Of a stretch of DNA of 64,000 nucleotides, positions 9,699 to 19,127 are shown in pieces. The translations under genes were made by a program, and so were the position numbers. The notes beneath the pieces were generated by a model, which had not been told where the DNA came from, searched no databases, and saw nothing but the letters and a program-made list of their open reading frames with translations. Every line of letters starts with the position of its first letter. Within the stretch, counting starts at the first letter, position 1. Origin of the DNA: Planctomycetota bacterium (GTDB lineage Bacteria; Planctomycetota; UBA1135; GCA-002686595); contig JAJDEU010000013.1 in the NCBI GenBank assembly GCA_029259635.1, positions 248,001-312,000 of the forward strand. Reading direction: 5' to 3'.

Positions 9699-10577
9699 TC
9701 AGAGAGCGGACAGTCGCGCGCGCTCGGCCAAGCAGGGACGCAGTCCGTCGCTCGGATCACTGCGCCACTTCCGCTCGTGCTCTTCAGATGCGGCGGGCCC
9801 GAGCGCACCACTTCCGTCAAAGTCCTCTATTTCGCTATTAGAGACCGTTTGCGGTAGTTTACGAATTATCTCGCCAATTCCGTCGGGCTGCCAACAGTGC
9901 CCGGATTCGTATTCCGCACCGGCGCCATCGAGGTCCAAGTGAAACTCGATCATCGAAGCACCAAAGCGGCTCACCGCTCGTTCGACGACTACCGGCGAAA
10001 CCGTGTGATCGGACCAACCGATCGGAAGGTCGTAGCGCGTTCGCAGCGTCTCGATCGCCGCCAGGTTCGCGAGCTCCGGTGGAGTCGGATAGTTCGAAAT
10101 GCAGTGCAAGAGCAACAGGTCTTCGCAACCCGCGCTCCGAATCGTCTCAACGGCCGCGTCGATCTCGGGCACCGTCGCCATCCCCACCGAGAGCACGACC
10201 GGTTTGCCCACGCTGGCGACTTCGCGGAGTAAGTCCAGCCAGGGCACTTGGTAAGAAGCGAGCTTGAAGAAGTCGACGTGCTCGGCGAGCAAGGCGACGG
10301 CGTCGCGGTAGAAGGGCGTGCTGGCGAACTCGAGGTCGAGCTCATGCGCGCGCGAGGCGAGCTCGGCGTTGAACGATTCGGGCAACTCCCAGGCTTCGCG
10401 TTCAAAGAGAGCGGGATTGGCGCGCAGAGCTTCCGGAGCGAACAGTTGGCGGACCTTGAACTGTTGAAACTTGACGGCGCTGCAACCGATGCGCGCCGAG
10501 ACATCGACGAACCGGAGCGAGCGCTCCAGGTCCGCGTGGTGGTTGCTCGAAACCTCCGCGACGAATCGCGCGTTCAC
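9699..10577 (-). CDS. NeuB-family sialic acid (nonulosonate) synthase-like protein, no SAF domain
   Basis: The 292-aa protein begins FVAEVSSNHHADLERSLRF and continues with the NeuB barrel motifs AVKFQQFKVRQLF, FASTPFYRDAV, FFKLASYQV, KPVVLSVGMAT, LLLHCISNYPTP, IGWSDHTVSP and IEFHLDLDG. Family members condense phosphoenolpyruvate with an N-acyl-hexosamine or related aldose to give nine-carbon 2-keto acids. Canonical NeuB (~340 aa) has a C-terminal antifreeze-like SAF domain; here only a short tail follows the barrel (ERKWRSDPSDGLRP), so it is the short form. The GTG start at 10577 overlaps the stop of the GH57 gene (GTGA), which couples the two. With the SDR and the cytidylyltransferase at 14398 it points to a CMP-activated acidic sugar. 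Substrate not determinable. Confidence 0.85.
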   Translation of the reverse strand: MNARFVAEVSSNHHADLERSLRFVDVSARIGCSAVKFQQFKVRQLFAPEALRANPALFEREAWELPESFNAELASRAHELDLEFASTPFYRDAVALLAEHVDFFKLASYQVPWLDLLREVASVGKPVVLSVGMATVPEIDAAVETIRSAGCEDLLLLHCISNYPTPPELANLAAIETLRTRYDLPIGWSDHTVSPVVVERAVSRFGASMIEFHLDLDGAGAEYESGHCWQPDGIGEIIRKLPQTVSNSEIEDFDGSGALGPAASEEHERKWRSDPSDGLRPCLAERARLSAL

Positions 10578-12508
10578 GGGCTCGGCTCCGCGAGCGGGCG
10601 CAGGCACAACGCAAAGTCGTAAGCGGGCGCGCCGTGTCGAAAGGTGTCGTCGATTTCGGAGAGCGAAAAGCCGAGTCGAAGGAGCACCCGCTCGCCGATC
10701 TCGCGGCGAAAGAGCAGCGGCAAGGCGGCGACCGCACTCGGATCCCATGAGAGCTCGAACGCGGCCGTCTCGCTCGCCACCCGCAACCTGCCATCGGTCG
10801 CGCCGAGCGCACCGCTTGCCGAGATCAGAGCGGAGACGGCGCTCCACTGATCGCACGAGCCCTTCGCGACAAAGCTCTCGAGGTCGCCCCCGTTCTCGCA
10901 CTGCAGCAGAGTTTCGGGTCCGCCAAAGGTTTTGGGATCGAGGGTCACAAAGCCCATGCGCAAGCTCCCGACCGGGCGCCGGTTCCACGCGGAGAGTCCG
11001 AAAGAGAGCTCAACGCGATCGGCAAAGACGCGATAGCGTTTTTGAAAAGCTCCCATCTCCGTGTCGATTTCCGTGCAAACCTCGATGTGATCGTCGGCCT
11101 CGCGAATGACCGGCGCAACGGGCACGAGGTCGGTCACGCGCATCGACGCGGGAACTTCCGCGACGAGGTGACCGCTGTAGAAGTCCGCGGCCCAATGAAT
11201 GTCGTCGAAGTAGCCGTGCGGCAGAGTCCCGAGCAACGGCGGTCCGTCCGGCGCCGCGAGGCGAGTGATCGCGAGTCCGCGGTTCGCGTCCAGTTGGAGC
11301 GCGATGCCCGCCGTGTTCACGAAGAGGTAGCGGCCTTCGCGCTCGACGCTGGAAGTCCGAAGCGTTGGACCCGGTTTCGCGGCTTCGATCGGGTCGGTGT
11401 TCAGCTGGTCAACCGTCTTCCAGCGCTTCGCGGTCAAGTGAGTGCGAAAGTCACTGCGCCAAGCGCGGCACAGCTCGCGCCAATCGTCGGCGTCGGTGGA
11501 GCCCGCCTTCGCGAGCGCACTCGCGCGTGCGAAACACATCGCGTTCAGACCGACGTCATTGCGACCGGAGAGTCCCCAACGCGCGATGTTGTACTTCGGC
11601 TGTTTTTTCACCGGGATTGGATTCGCAAAGCTGGTGAGTTCGACGGGCGGAAGGGCGCGCCGCGGCTCGCGCGCTCGCACTTCCCGCGGAGTCGTAAAGC
11701 GAAGCCCGCGCTCGTGCAGTCGATCGAGCACGGCCCCGATACGCGCCCACTCACAATTCGTATCCACGTCGCTCGAGTCGGTGCTCGGTAGCGGCGGCTC
11801 GGAGGAATAGCGCCCCGGTCGATAGTTGAAGACCTCGCCGTCACTCGCGTAGAGGAACAGGTGACGTTCGCTGCCGTTCTCCTGCGACTCGACCCAATCG
11901 CAATACTCGTCCGCCTCAAGATCGCCAATCGCCGCGCGCTGGAACTTTTGAAAGGCGATCGCATCGACGAAGAGCACATCGATCTTGCGTCCACGCGGAG
12001 ACTCCGAACTCGCGACTCCAAAGCGCCACTCGTCTTCCCACTCTGGGTGCGTACGGCGCGGGTTATTCCATTCCATCAAGAGCGTCCGGTAGCCGGCATC
12101 CAGGTAGTGATCGATCAAACCCTGCGACCAGGCCATCTCATTCACGAGCGCGGTCTCGGGACGCGCGCCCAGCCTGCTCGCGTAACTCTCGGCGCCGAGC
12201 TTTTGATTCCAGTGGTTGACCGCCCGGGGAACGAGCGGGCCGATCAACTGCGTATCGCCCGACCCGATGAACTCCACTCGTCCCGCGCCCATTTCATTAC
12301 GCAGACGCTCCATCCAAGCGGGTTCGAGTTCCGCGATGCGCTCGAGCGTGTGCGCGCTGGCCTCGATCGCGACTCGCAGCCACGGCCGGTCGTCCAGCAA
12401 TTCGAAGATCGGCCAGTAGCAACGCCGAATCACCTCCGCCCGCTCTTCGACTTCGATCGAGGAGTAGGACAGATTGAGGTGGAAGAGCAGCGAGCCCGAG
12501 AGCTTCAT
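10574..12508 (-). CDS. Glycoside hydrolase family 57-like protein
   Basis: The 644-aa protein starts MKLSGSLLFHLNLSYSSIEV and carries GH57-type conserved blocks: GRVEFIGSGDTQLIGPLVP (about 76-94), a nucleophile-type motif ALVNEMAWSQGL with Glu at about 124, and a later acidic motif YASDGEVFNYRPGRYSS with Asp/Glu at about 223/225. The C-terminal half is beta-rich, as in other GH57/GH38-like enzymes. Known GH57 members are alpha-amylases, 4-alpha-glucanotransferases and branching enzymes. Its translational coupling to a NeuB-like synthase argues for glycan assembly or remodelling rather than starch use. No signal peptide, so cytoplasmic. Family assignment is by motif and general layout; the exact reaction is unknown. 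Confidence 0.72.
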   Translation of the reverse strand: MKLSGSLLFHLNLSYSSIEVEERAEVIRRCYWPIFELLDDRPWLRVAIEASAHTLERIAELEPAWMERLRNEMGAGRVEFIGSGDTQLIGPLVPRAVNHWNQKLGAESYASRLGARPETALVNEMAWSQGLIDHYLDAGYRTLLMEWNNPRRTHPEWEDEWRFGVASSESPRGRKIDVLFVDAIAFQKFQRAAIGDLEADEYCDWVESQENGSERHLFLYASDGEVFNYRPGRYSSEPPLPSTDSSDVDTNCEWARIGAVLDRLHERGLRFTTPREVRAREPRRALPPVELTSFANPIPVKKQPKYNIARWGLSGRNDVGLNAMCFARASALAKAGSTDADDWRELCRAWRSDFRTHLTAKRWKTVDQLNTDPIEAAKPGPTLRTSSVEREGRYLFVNTAGIALQLDANRGLAITRLAAPDGPPLLGTLPHGYFDDIHWAADFYSGHLVAEVPASMRVTDLVPVAPVIREADDHIEVCTEIDTEMGAFQKRYRVFADRVELSFGLSAWNRRPVGSLRMGFVTLDPKTFGGPETLLQCENGGDLESFVAKGSCDQWSAVSALISASGALGATDGRLRVASETAAFELSWDPSAVAALPLLFRREIGERVLLRLGFSLSEIDDTFRHGAPAYDFALCLRPLAEPSP

Positions 12509-12524
12509 TCGGCGACCGGGCTCC

Positions 12525-13292
12525 TCATGAGAACAGCATCCCGCCGTTGAGATTGAGCGTCTGCCCCGTCACGTAGCCCGCCTCATTCGAGACGAGGTAA
12601 GCCACCGCCGCGCCGACCTCTTCGACAGTGCCGAGGCGACCGGCGGGAATGCCCGCGACTTTTTGTCGACCCGCTTCCGTCTCCAGCTCGTTCGCGCTCA
12701 TCGCAGTCGCGATCAAGCCCGGCGCAATCGCGTTGCACGTGATGCCCTCGCCGGAATACAGCTTGGCGATCGAGTGCGTCAGGCTGATCAGCGCGGCTTT
12801 GGACGCCGCGTAGTGAAGCTGGTTCATGCCGCCCCACTGACCGCCGATCGAGCTCAGGTTGACGATGCGTCCGAATTTGCGCGCGCACATCCCCGGTAGA
12901 GCGAGTCGAATCGTGCGCACGGCGCCGAGCAGGTTCACCGAGAGCATGTGCTCCCACTCCGCATCCGTGAGTTCGAGAAAGGGTTTTTCCTGAGCGATGC
13001 CCGCGTTGTTGACGAGCAGATCGACCGAGCCGAGCTCGGCGTTCACCGTCTCGAAAGCCGCCGCGACCGAACCGGGGTCCGCCACGTCGATTTTCACCGC
13101 CAGGGTGCGTTCGGAATCGCCCGCAATATCGCGCGCCTCGCTCTCCCGCTCGCGATAGCCGACCGCGACCTTGTAGCCCAGCTCGATCAGCTTGCGCGCA
13201 ATGCCCGCTCCCAGCCCCCGGCTGCCACCGGTCACCAGAGCCGTGCGTTCCGCAAATCCCGGACCTCGCCCCTCCTCCGTTTTCTCGACCAT
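12525..13292 (-). CDS. Short-chain dehydrogenase/reductase (FabG-like)
   Basis: The 255-aa classical SDR has a Rossmann NAD(P)-binding motif TALVTGGSRGLGAGIA (about 17-32), the DLLVNNAGIAQ motif, catalytic Ser in NLSSIGG and Tyr/Lys in LHYAASKAALI (YxxxK), and a terminal GYVTGQTLNLNGGM typical of FabG-like reductases. It reduces a keto group or oxidises a hydroxyl with NAD(P)H. It lies 16 nt upstream of the GH57 gene on the same strand and is divergent from the Gfo/Idh gene at 13384. In this setting it probably acts on a sugar intermediate; fatty-acid FabG is less likely because no other fab genes are near. The ATG at 13292 is chosen; an upstream in-frame ATG at 13349 is possible. Confidence 0.9.
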   Translation of the reverse strand: MVEKTEEGRGPGFAERTALVTGGSRGLGAGIARKLIELGYKVAVGYRERESEARDIAGDSERTLAVKIDVADPGSVAAAFETVNAELGSVDLLVNNAGIAQEKPFLELTDAEWEHMLSVNLLGAVRTIRLALPGMCARKFGRIVNLSSIGGQWGGMNQLHYAASKAALISLTHSIAKLYSGEGITCNAIAPGLIATAMSANELETEAGRQKVAGIPAGRLGTVEEVGAAVAYLVSNEAGYVTGQTLNLNGGMLFS

Positions 13293-13383
13293 AGGAAGCA
13301 GAATATCGCCCTCATCGGCATCCGCCAGAGCGCGGGAGCTTTCGAGCATGTGGAATCGGCGAATCCCGCTTATTCTGGAGCCT

Positions 13384-14388
13384 ATGCTTCGTCCCGCAGA
13401 TCGCGCTGAACCCGTCCGAGTGGCTGTCCTCGGCGCGTCGGGCATCGGTCGGTACCACGTGCGAGAGTTCGCGCGAGCGGGAGCCGAAATCACGGGCATT
13501 CTCGGAAGCAGCCCAGAATCTGCCGCTCGAACCGCCGACAAGCTCGCGCGGGACTACAACGAGTTTGGCGTAAAGCCCAAGGCCTTTTCCGACCTAGACG
13601 AATTGCTCGCGCAAGACCTCGACGCGATCGCCATCGCGACGCCGCACCACCTCCACCAGGAAGCCACGCTGCGCGCGCTGCTCGCCGGCCTGCATGTTTT
13701 TTGCGAGAAGCCGCTCTTCTGGCATCCCGGGATGACGTTGGCGGACGCGCACGTCGCGTTGGCCGATCTCTACATGGCTGGAGCGCGCGAGCGCGTCTGC
13801 GTCAACACGTCCAACGCGAGCTTCGTGCGAGCGCTGCGAGAACGCGGCCTGCTCCCGCGCCGCCCGCGCGAGTTCACCTTTCGCCTGCGCACCACCGGCA
13901 CCGACGAAGGCGCGGACATCGGCATCGACCTCTTGCCCCACGCGCTCTCTCTGCTCTACGAGTTTGCCGCGCCCGAGCTCAGCTCGCCCCACACCCAGTG
14001 CGAAAAGCTCTTCGTCCACTCTTCGCTCAACAACTTCAAGGCGTGTTTCCGTTTCAAGGTCGCGGGCGACATCGCTCGCGACGTCCAGTGCAGCTTCATC
14101 CTCTCCGAGTACCCGGAGAACTCCAAACGCATGACCTTCAAGGTCAACGAGCTCGCCTTCGAGCGCATCCAACGCCAGGACGACTCGGGCATGTATCGGG
14201 TCTTCCTCAAGACCGCCGATGAGGAGCACGAGGTCGAGGACCCCTTCTGCACCTACATCAGCTCCTTCCTCAAGGCCGTCCGCCACGGGACCTCGATGCC
14301 GGTCAGCTTCGACACCTCCGCGCGAATCCTGCTCGACTCCATGCGACTCCTCAAAGCCGCGAATGATTCTCGCCGGCAACGGCGGTAA
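13384..14388 (+). CDS. Gfo/Idh/MocA-family NAD(P)-dependent sugar oxidoreductase
   Basis: The 334-aa protein has an N-terminal dinucleotide-binding fold (RVAVLGASGIGRYHVREF, about 12-29), the family motif AIAIATPHHLHQEATLRAL and the EKP signature (HVFCEKPLFWHP) with the Lys used in catalysis. The C-terminal alpha/beta domain carries DIGIDLLPHALSLLYEF with a His in the substrate pocket. Family members oxidise or reduce sugars and nucleotide sugars. It is divergent from the SDR and only 9 nt upstream of the SpsF-like cytidylyltransferase, so the two form an operon. The ATG at 13384 is used; the frame is open upstream to 13192 but that part overlaps the divergent gene. Substrate unknown. Confidence 0.88.
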   Translation: MLRPADRAEPVRVAVLGASGIGRYHVREFARAGAEITGILGSSPESAARTADKLARDYNEFGVKPKAFSDLDELLAQDLDAIAIATPHHLHQEATLRALLAGLHVFCEKPLFWHPGMTLADAHVALADLYMAGARERVCVNTSNASFVRALRERGLLPRRPREFTFRLRTTGTDEGADIGIDLLPHALSLLYEFAAPELSSPHTQCEKLFVHSSLNNFKACFRFKVAGDIARDVQCSFILSEYPENSKRMTFKVNELAFERIQRQDDSGMYRVFLKTADEEHEVEDPFCTYISSFLKAVRHGTSMPVSFDTSARILLDSMRLLKAANDSRRQRR

Positions 14389-14397
14389 CGTCTCTCC

Positions 14398-15201
14398 ATG
14401 ACGATCGCGATCGCCGGAATCCAAGCCCGCATGGGCTCCTCGCGCCTGCCCGGCAAGTCGCTCGCCGACCTCGCGGGCAAACCGATGCTGCAGCGCGTGA
14501 TCGAGCGCGCGAACGCCGCTCACTCGCTCGACGCCGTCGTCGTCCTCACGTCGACGTCGCCCCTCGATGACGCGATCGCCAATTTCTGCCGCGAAGTCGG
14601 ATTCGAGTGTCGCCGTGGTTCCGAGACTGACGTGATGTCGCGCTATATCGATCTGGTCGACGAGTTCAACGCTGACTATCTCGTGCGCATCACCGGCGAC
14701 TGTCCGCTCATCTCGCCGGAACACATCGACTTCCAACTCGATGCTCTGCGAGCGAAGGACGCCGACTTCACGTGCCTTTCCCCCGGCAAGACCTCGACCG
14801 TCCTCGAAGGCCAAGGCGCCATGAGCGTACGAGCGCTGCGTCGAGCGGCCCAATCGCAAGACCCGCGCGATCGAGAGCACGTCGGTTCGTTTTTCTTTGT
14901 CTCGCACAATGAGGAGTTCCGGCACGTCGAGCTTCACCCTCCCGACTACTTTCTGCGGACGGACGTGCGCCTAGCCGTTGACCAACCCCAGGACCTCGAA
15001 TTTATCCGCGCGATTTTCGAGCAGTTCGCGCCGAATCACGGGAGCCTTGTCCCACTCGAGGAGGTGCTCCGCTGGCTCCTCATCAATCCATCCCTCTTGG
15101 CGATGAATCAAGCCGTCCAAAACAGCGCGGAGACCAGCCGTGCCCACGACCTGCGCGGGCAACTCCAGTTCGAGCCGGTCGGGCACTGGCCGGAGAGCTA
15201 G
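14398..15201 (+). CDS. SpsF/KdsB-like cytidylyltransferase family protein
   Basis: The 267-aa protein begins IAIAGIQARMGSSRLPGKSL, the nucleotide-binding signature of the CMP-sugar transferase fold. It continues with KPMLQRVIERA, the acidic block GSETDVMSRYIDL and the metal-binding motif YLVRITGDCPLISPEHID, where Asp holds the catalytic Mg2+. SpsF-type proteins and CMP-Kdo/CMP-sialate synthetases activate acidic keto-sugars with CTP, which fits the NeuB-like synthase at 9699. It follows the Gfo/Idh gene by 9 nt. The family is certain; whether it uses CTP or another nucleotide and which sugar it activates is inferred from context. Confidence 0.85.
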   Translation: MTIAIAGIQARMGSSRLPGKSLADLAGKPMLQRVIERANAAHSLDAVVVLTSTSPLDDAIANFCREVGFECRRGSETDVMSRYIDLVDEFNADYLVRITGDCPLISPEHIDFQLDALRAKDADFTCLSPGKTSTVLEGQGAMSVRALRRAAQSQDPRDREHVGSFFFVSHNEEFRHVELHPPDYFLRTDVRLAVDQPQDLEFIRAIFEQFAPNHGSLVPLEEVLRWLLINPSLLAMNQAVQNSAETSRAHDLRGQLQFEPVGHWPES

Positions 15202-15456
15202 CGCACCAAGAGGGGCCGCAACACGGTCGCCTACCCACGAGGGGCCTCCTGCGGGGCTCGTGTCGCGCCCCCGCCCCCTTGCCTGAAGATCCCCAATCTC
15301 CGGTGATCAGCCCCGCTTTTGGGAGCCATAAGGATTGGCTCCATAAGCGTTTACGAGCACTGGCGACATTGGACCCGAGCCCCGGAGAGCGAGGGACCGA
15401 ATCGGCTCAGGAACGCACGCTCGCGTACCCGATGAGCAGCGGAGCCCCACCCTCGC

Positions 15457-17808
15457 ATGCGGATTCTCCATAAGCTCCTCCTCGGCACCGTCTTACCGGC
15501 GGGGTCCATCGCTCTCGTCGGCCTGCACAGTGCAGGCGTGACGGAGTCGGCGCTACGCGAAGCGATTGTGACCGATCAGGCCGAGCACGCGACGGCCATC
15601 GCGCAGGAGTTGGGCCGCGTGCTCGAGACGCGACTCTCCGAGTGTCGCTGGTACTCGAGGATCGACCTCGTTCGGGAGGCGCTCATTGAATCGAACGCCG
15701 AGTACGCCGCGCTTCCCAATCGCGAAGCCATTATCGACGAGCGAGATGAAGAGTGGAGACAGTCCGGTAATAAGCACAACGCGTTCATGGAGTCGTTGCA
15801 GAGTTCGATCCTCTCCTCTGACTTGAAGTCGCGTCTCTTGACCTTGGAGGTCCAGCCCGGCTCGTTCGCCTTCGGTGAAGTTTTTATCACGAACCGATAC
15901 GGCGCCAACGTTGCACAGACGAACCCCACCTCTGACTTCAGACAGAACGACGAGGAGTGGTGGCAGTCGGCATGGAGCGCAAGCTCTTATGTCGGCGACG
16001 TTGAGTTCGATGAGAGCGCGGGGCTCTTTTCGGTTGCGCTCTGTCTTCGAATCGAGGACAGCGATGGTCCGCTCGGAGTGATGAAAGCGGTCCTCAGTAT
16101 GTCCGAAGCCGCGCGTGTCTTGGATGAGCGAGACCGGAGAGAGTCGCTTGGCGATTCAACCGACCTAGTGCTGCTCTCGAGAGACGGCAGCCTCATCCAC
16201 CACGCCGGTTTATCCGAGCAAAACGAAGTTCGGGAGTTTTCGGAGTTCGCTCCCCCGCCCGACTCTGCAGCTACCTACGAGCGACAAGATTCGCGCCGCG
16301 GCTCGCGCTTAGCCGCCTATTCTCAAGTCGAGACCAGCGAGCCCATTCAAAACCTCGGCTGGATTGTCGTCATCGAACGGGACCGAGACCTGATGCTGGC
16401 ACCTGCAACGGCAGTGAAACAACGAATCGTAGTAGCCAGTCTGTTCGCTTCTCTGATTGCCGCCCTTTTCGGGGGGTGGATCGCGCTCTCGCTCTCCAAT
16501 CGCATCAAACAACTGAGTACCGCGTCAGTAGCTCTCGGATCGGGAAATTACGAGACGCGCGTTCGAGTCGACTCGAGTGATGAGCTAGGTGAGCTCGCGA
16601 TAACCTTCAACCGGACGGCCAAACAGCTCCAGAAAAACGCGATCGAATTGGAAGAGCGTGCCATCGAATCCGAACTCGCTGCGAAAGCCAAGGGCGAATT
16701 CATGGCGAGCGTCAGCCACGAAATTCGCACACCCATGAATGGGATCATGGGGATGTCGGGCTATCTCCTCGATACCGAGCTGGACGAGGAACAAGAAGAG
16801 TGCGTTTCGACCGTCGTCAAATGCACGGAGTCCTTGCTCGTACTGATCAACGATGTCCTCGACCTCTCGAAGTTCGAGTCGGAACAAATGGTGTTCGAAC
16901 ACCTTCCCTTCGACGTCCGAAGCGAGGCTGCACTTGCGCTCGATATCGTTCAGGTCAGCGCGAAGAGCATGGGACTCGAACTAGAGCTCGAAGTCTCCCA
17001 CGATGTCCCGACTGTGATCGAGAGCGACCCGACGAGGATGAGGCAGGTGCTCCTGAACTTCTTGAGCAACGCGATTAAATTCACGTCGGAAGGGCGAATC
17101 CGACTCGCGATTTCACCCGCTCCAGGAGCAACTCCCGCGCTGCAGATTGAAGTCACGGACTCCGGAATCGGAATTCCAAAGGACCGCCTCGAACAGATCT
17201 TCGAGAGCTTCACGCAGGTCGACTCCTCGACCAGTCGCAAGTACGGCGGCACCGGTCTCGGCCTCGCGATCTGCAGCAAGATCATGGCCGGCCTCGGTGG
17301 CGAGATCGGAGTTCACAGCAAGCTCGGCGAAGGCAGCACCTTCTGGATTCGCTTGCCCTACTCCGTCTCCAGCATTCAGTCACTCGTCCCGACAAGGATT
17401 CACTCGAGTGAAGGGCACCAAATTCCCGACGATCTACGCGTACTGATCGCGGAGGACAACTCCGTCAACCGACTGGTCATGGAGAAGCAAATGGGTCAGC
17501 TCGGACTCACTCCGCACTTTGTCGAGAATGGTCGTGAAGCGGTCGAGGCCGTCTTACGAGAGGACTTTGACCTGGTGCTGATGGACTGTCAGATGCCGGT
17601 CATGGATGGTTACAGAGCGACAAAAGAGATTCGCAAGCTCACCACTGCGGCGCGCGAGATCCACATCATCGCACTAACGGCGAACGCGATGCCCGGAGAC
17701 CGAGAGCGTTGCTACGAGGTCGGTATGAACGACTACCTCAGTAAACCCCTGACTCTCGAGAGCATCCGCTCCACCATCGCAGGCTTCGTGGCGACGCGCG
17801 TCAGCTGA
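15457..17808 (+). CDS. Hybrid sensor histidine kinase/response regulator with Cache-like sensor
   Basis: The 783-aa inner-membrane sensor starts with TM1 (about 7-25), then a ~290-residue periplasmic domain with Cache-type features ([26 protein letters not shown]), TM2 (about 323-345) and a HAMP linker. The HisKA domain carries the phospho-accepting His421 ([17 protein letters not shown]). The HATPase domain has the N box ([10 protein letters not shown]) and G boxes ([17 protein letters not shown]). A receiver domain (about 660-775) has phospho-acceptor Asp710 ([13 protein letters not shown]) and Lys in YLSKPL. No Hpt or output domain is present and no partner regulator is adjacent, so the phosphate is passed on elsewhere. 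The ligand is unknown. All key catalytic residues are intact. Confidence 0.95.
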   Translation: MRILHKLLLGTVLPAGSIALVGLHSAGVTESALREAIVTDQAEHATAIAQELGRVLETRLSECRWYSRIDLVREALIESNAEYAALPNREAIIDERDEEWRQSGNKHNAFMESLQSSILSSDLKSRLLTLEVQPGSFAFGEVFITNRYGANVAQTNPTSDFRQNDEEWWQSAWSASSYVGDVEFDESAGLFSVALCLRIEDSDGPLGVMKAVLSMSEAARVLDERDRRESLGDSTDLVLLSRDGSLIHHAGLSEQNEVREFSEFAPPPDSAATYERQDSRRGSRLAAYSQVETSEPIQNLGWIVVIERDRDLMLAPATAVKQRIVVASLFASLIAALFGGWIALSLSNRIKQLSTASVALGSGNYETRVRVDSSDELGELAITFNRTAKQLQKNAIELEERAIESELAAKAKGEFMASVSHEIRTPMNGIMGMSGYLLDTELDEEQEECVSTVVKCTESLLVLINDVLDLSKFESEQMVFEHLPFDVRSEAALALDIVQVSAKSMGLELELEVSHDVPTVIESDPTRMRQVLLNFLSNAIKFTSEGRIRLAISPAPGATPALQIEVTDSGIGIPKDRLEQIFESFTQVDSSTSRKYGGTGLGLAICSKIMAGLGGEIGVHSKLGEGSTFWIRLPYSVSSIQSLVPTRIHSSEGHQIPDDLRVLIAEDNSVNRLVMEKQMGQLGLTPHFVENGREAVEAVLREDFDLVLMDCQMPVMDGYRATKEIRKLTTAAREIHIIALTANAMPGDRERCYEVGMNDYLSKPLTLESIRSTIAGFVATRVS

Positions 17809-17909
17809 GCGGTCGGTAGCTCTGCGACTCCCGCCACGTCCGGCAGTCCGCAGGCTCCGCTACTAGCGCCCTCCCATCCGTGTTCGCGGAGGCCCGCCAG
17901 AAATCGCTT

Positions 17910-18500
17910 CTAGTTCACCTGCACTTCTTCGCCGTCTTTCATCACCTTCGCGCCTTCGATCATGTCGACCCACTTCGACCGCGACAAATTAGAGATGGTC
18001 GGCTTCTGGGTGAATGCGACCCGGTGTAAACCGTCGTTGCCCCGCAGGAGGCGGACGATCTCTTCCTGATCGTCTTGATTGGAACAGCCAGAAATGCTCC
18101 ACACGTAAGTCACGCTGTTCGGCTGCTCGCTTAACACCTTCCAGACGAGGTCGGGACAAAGCCCTGCTAAGTCCGCGCGCGCCCGCTCGGCATAATCCTC
18201 CGGAGCCTCCATCACACCTTCGAAAAACTGGATGGTAATGAGCCGGGTCCATCTTTCGATGTGCTCGTTTTCGCGAATAAATTCCACAATCGTGCCTTGC
18301 CCATATCCGGGCCCCGGCAAGAATCCGAAGAGCTTTCGGTTGAAATCGTGAGCGAAACCCACCCTCCAATTGCTCTCGGGTATTTGCATTCCGGTCGTCT
18401 CGAGTGGTGTCGCGCATCCCGGAGCAACTCCGAGCCCGAGCACGACCAAGACGAGCATCCTCGCGAGGACATTTCCAATGTAGCGTTCAGCGCGCGTCAT
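17910..18500 (-). CDS. Hypothetical secreted or lipoprotein, unknown family
   Basis: The 196-aa product has a hydrophobic N-terminal segment (VLARMLVLVVLGLGVAPGC) ending at a Cys that could be lipidated, though the lipobox (APGC) is poor. The mature part is mixed alpha/beta with two more Cys (GLCPDL and SGCSNQ) that could form a disulfide, and Trp-rich stretches. I do not recognise the family. It lies between the convergent histidine kinase and the peroxiredoxin gene on its own strand, ~100 nt downstream of the latter. Regular codon use and a clear export signal support a real gene. Confidence 0.65.
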   Translation of the reverse strand: MTRAERYIGNVLARMLVLVVLGLGVAPGCATPLETTGMQIPESNWRVGFAHDFNRKLFGFLPGPGYGQGTIVEFIRENEHIERWTRLITIQFFEGVMEAPEDYAERARADLAGLCPDLVWKVLSEQPNSVTYVWSISGCSNQDDQEEIVRLLRGNDGLHRVAFTQKPTISNLSRSKWVDMIEGAKVMKDGEEVQVN

Positions 18501-18602
18501 CGATTCGCATCTTTCGGTTCGAGGGTGTGGGTTTCTGCTGTCGAATCACGAGAAGCCAATCCCGCCCAAAGGCGTTGCGCTGCCGAAGCAACCGGGACTC
18601 GC

Positions 18603-19127
18603 TTATTTCTTTAATTCGCGAATCAGCTCGACCAAGTCCTCGCCATGAGCGTCGACCTTCACCTTGTTGTCGATCGCTCGCAAAACGCCGGCATTATCGA
18701 TCACGAAGGTTGTGCGGCTGGTCCAAGAGGCGCCCTCGGGGAGGACGCCGAACTTCTTCGCCGCACTCCCATCGGGATCGGAGAGGAGTTGGAAGTTGAG
18801 CTTCTGGCTGGTCACGAACCGCGCTTGGTCTTCGACGGAATCGAGACTAATGCCGTAGACCGTGACGCCGAGCTCGTTCAGGGTTCCCGCTGCGTCCCGC
18901 AGCGAGCAGACTTCGCGAGTTCAGCCGGGCGTAAGCGCCTTGGGATAAAAGGCCACGACAGCCCAACGCTCGCTCGCACCGCCGATCTCGACGAGACTGC
19001 CGGTGTGGTCGTTGAGGCGGAAGCTGGGCGCGGGCTTGCCGATCTCGGGAGTGTCAGGGGCGGTCTTCGATGGGGACATAAGCGAGAGTGCGGCGACGCA
19101 ACCCAAAATGATGAGGCGTGTTTTCAT
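18603..19127 (-). CDS. Predicted selenocysteine-containing periplasmic peroxiredoxin (BCP/PrxQ type)
   Basis: This thiol peroxidase reduces peroxides with a selenocysteine in place of the catalytic Cys. The minus-strand frame runs from ATG 19127 (ribosome site GGAG, 7 nt upstream) to 18603, broken only by TGA at 18923-18921, codon 69. It falls exactly at the peroxidatic position: FYPKALTPG, then TGA, then TREVCSLRD, matching the P-x3-T-x2-C signature of BCP peroxiredoxins, with the second Cys five residues on (resolving Cys in BCP). After the TGA the frame stays typical (SLDSVEDQARFVTSQKLNF, LLSDPDGSAAKKFGV, TTFVIDNAGVLRAI). Total 174 aa. An N-terminal signal sequence suggests a periplasmic enzyme. 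A bSECIS-like hairpin follows the TGA. A nonsense mutation is possible but would have to hit precisely this codon. Confidence 0.9.
18888..18904 (-). promoter_or_regulatory. Predicted bacterial SECIS element of the selenoperoxiredoxin
   Basis: On the minus strand a perfect 7-bp hairpin, arms CGCTGCG and CGCAGCG around loop GGA, begins 16 nt after the in-frame TGA, so the loop starts 23 nt after it. Two further flanking pairs (T-G, C-G) extend the stem. A short stem with a G among the first loop bases about 16-37 nt after UGA is the published consensus for bacterial SECIS elements, which bind SelB. It lies inside the coding region, as expected in bacteria. Confidence 0.8.

Noticed and set aside
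13594-14937. Long minus-strand open frame (447 codons) opposite the Gfo/Idh and cytidylyltransferase genes
   Set aside because: It is a shadow of well-supported genes on the plus strand; its composition is skewed to Arg/Glu/Asp/Val and it has no motifs.
15322-15342. Perfect dyad GGAGCCA / TGGCTCC upstream of the histidine kinase
   Set aside because: Could be an operator, but a single isolated 7-bp dyad in GC-rich DNA is not enough support.
18603-19127. Frameshifted or nonsense pseudogene interpretation of the peroxiredoxin
   Set aside because: The frame is unbroken apart from one TGA at the catalytic Cys codon, and a SECIS-like hairpin follows; selenocysteine is the better explanation.
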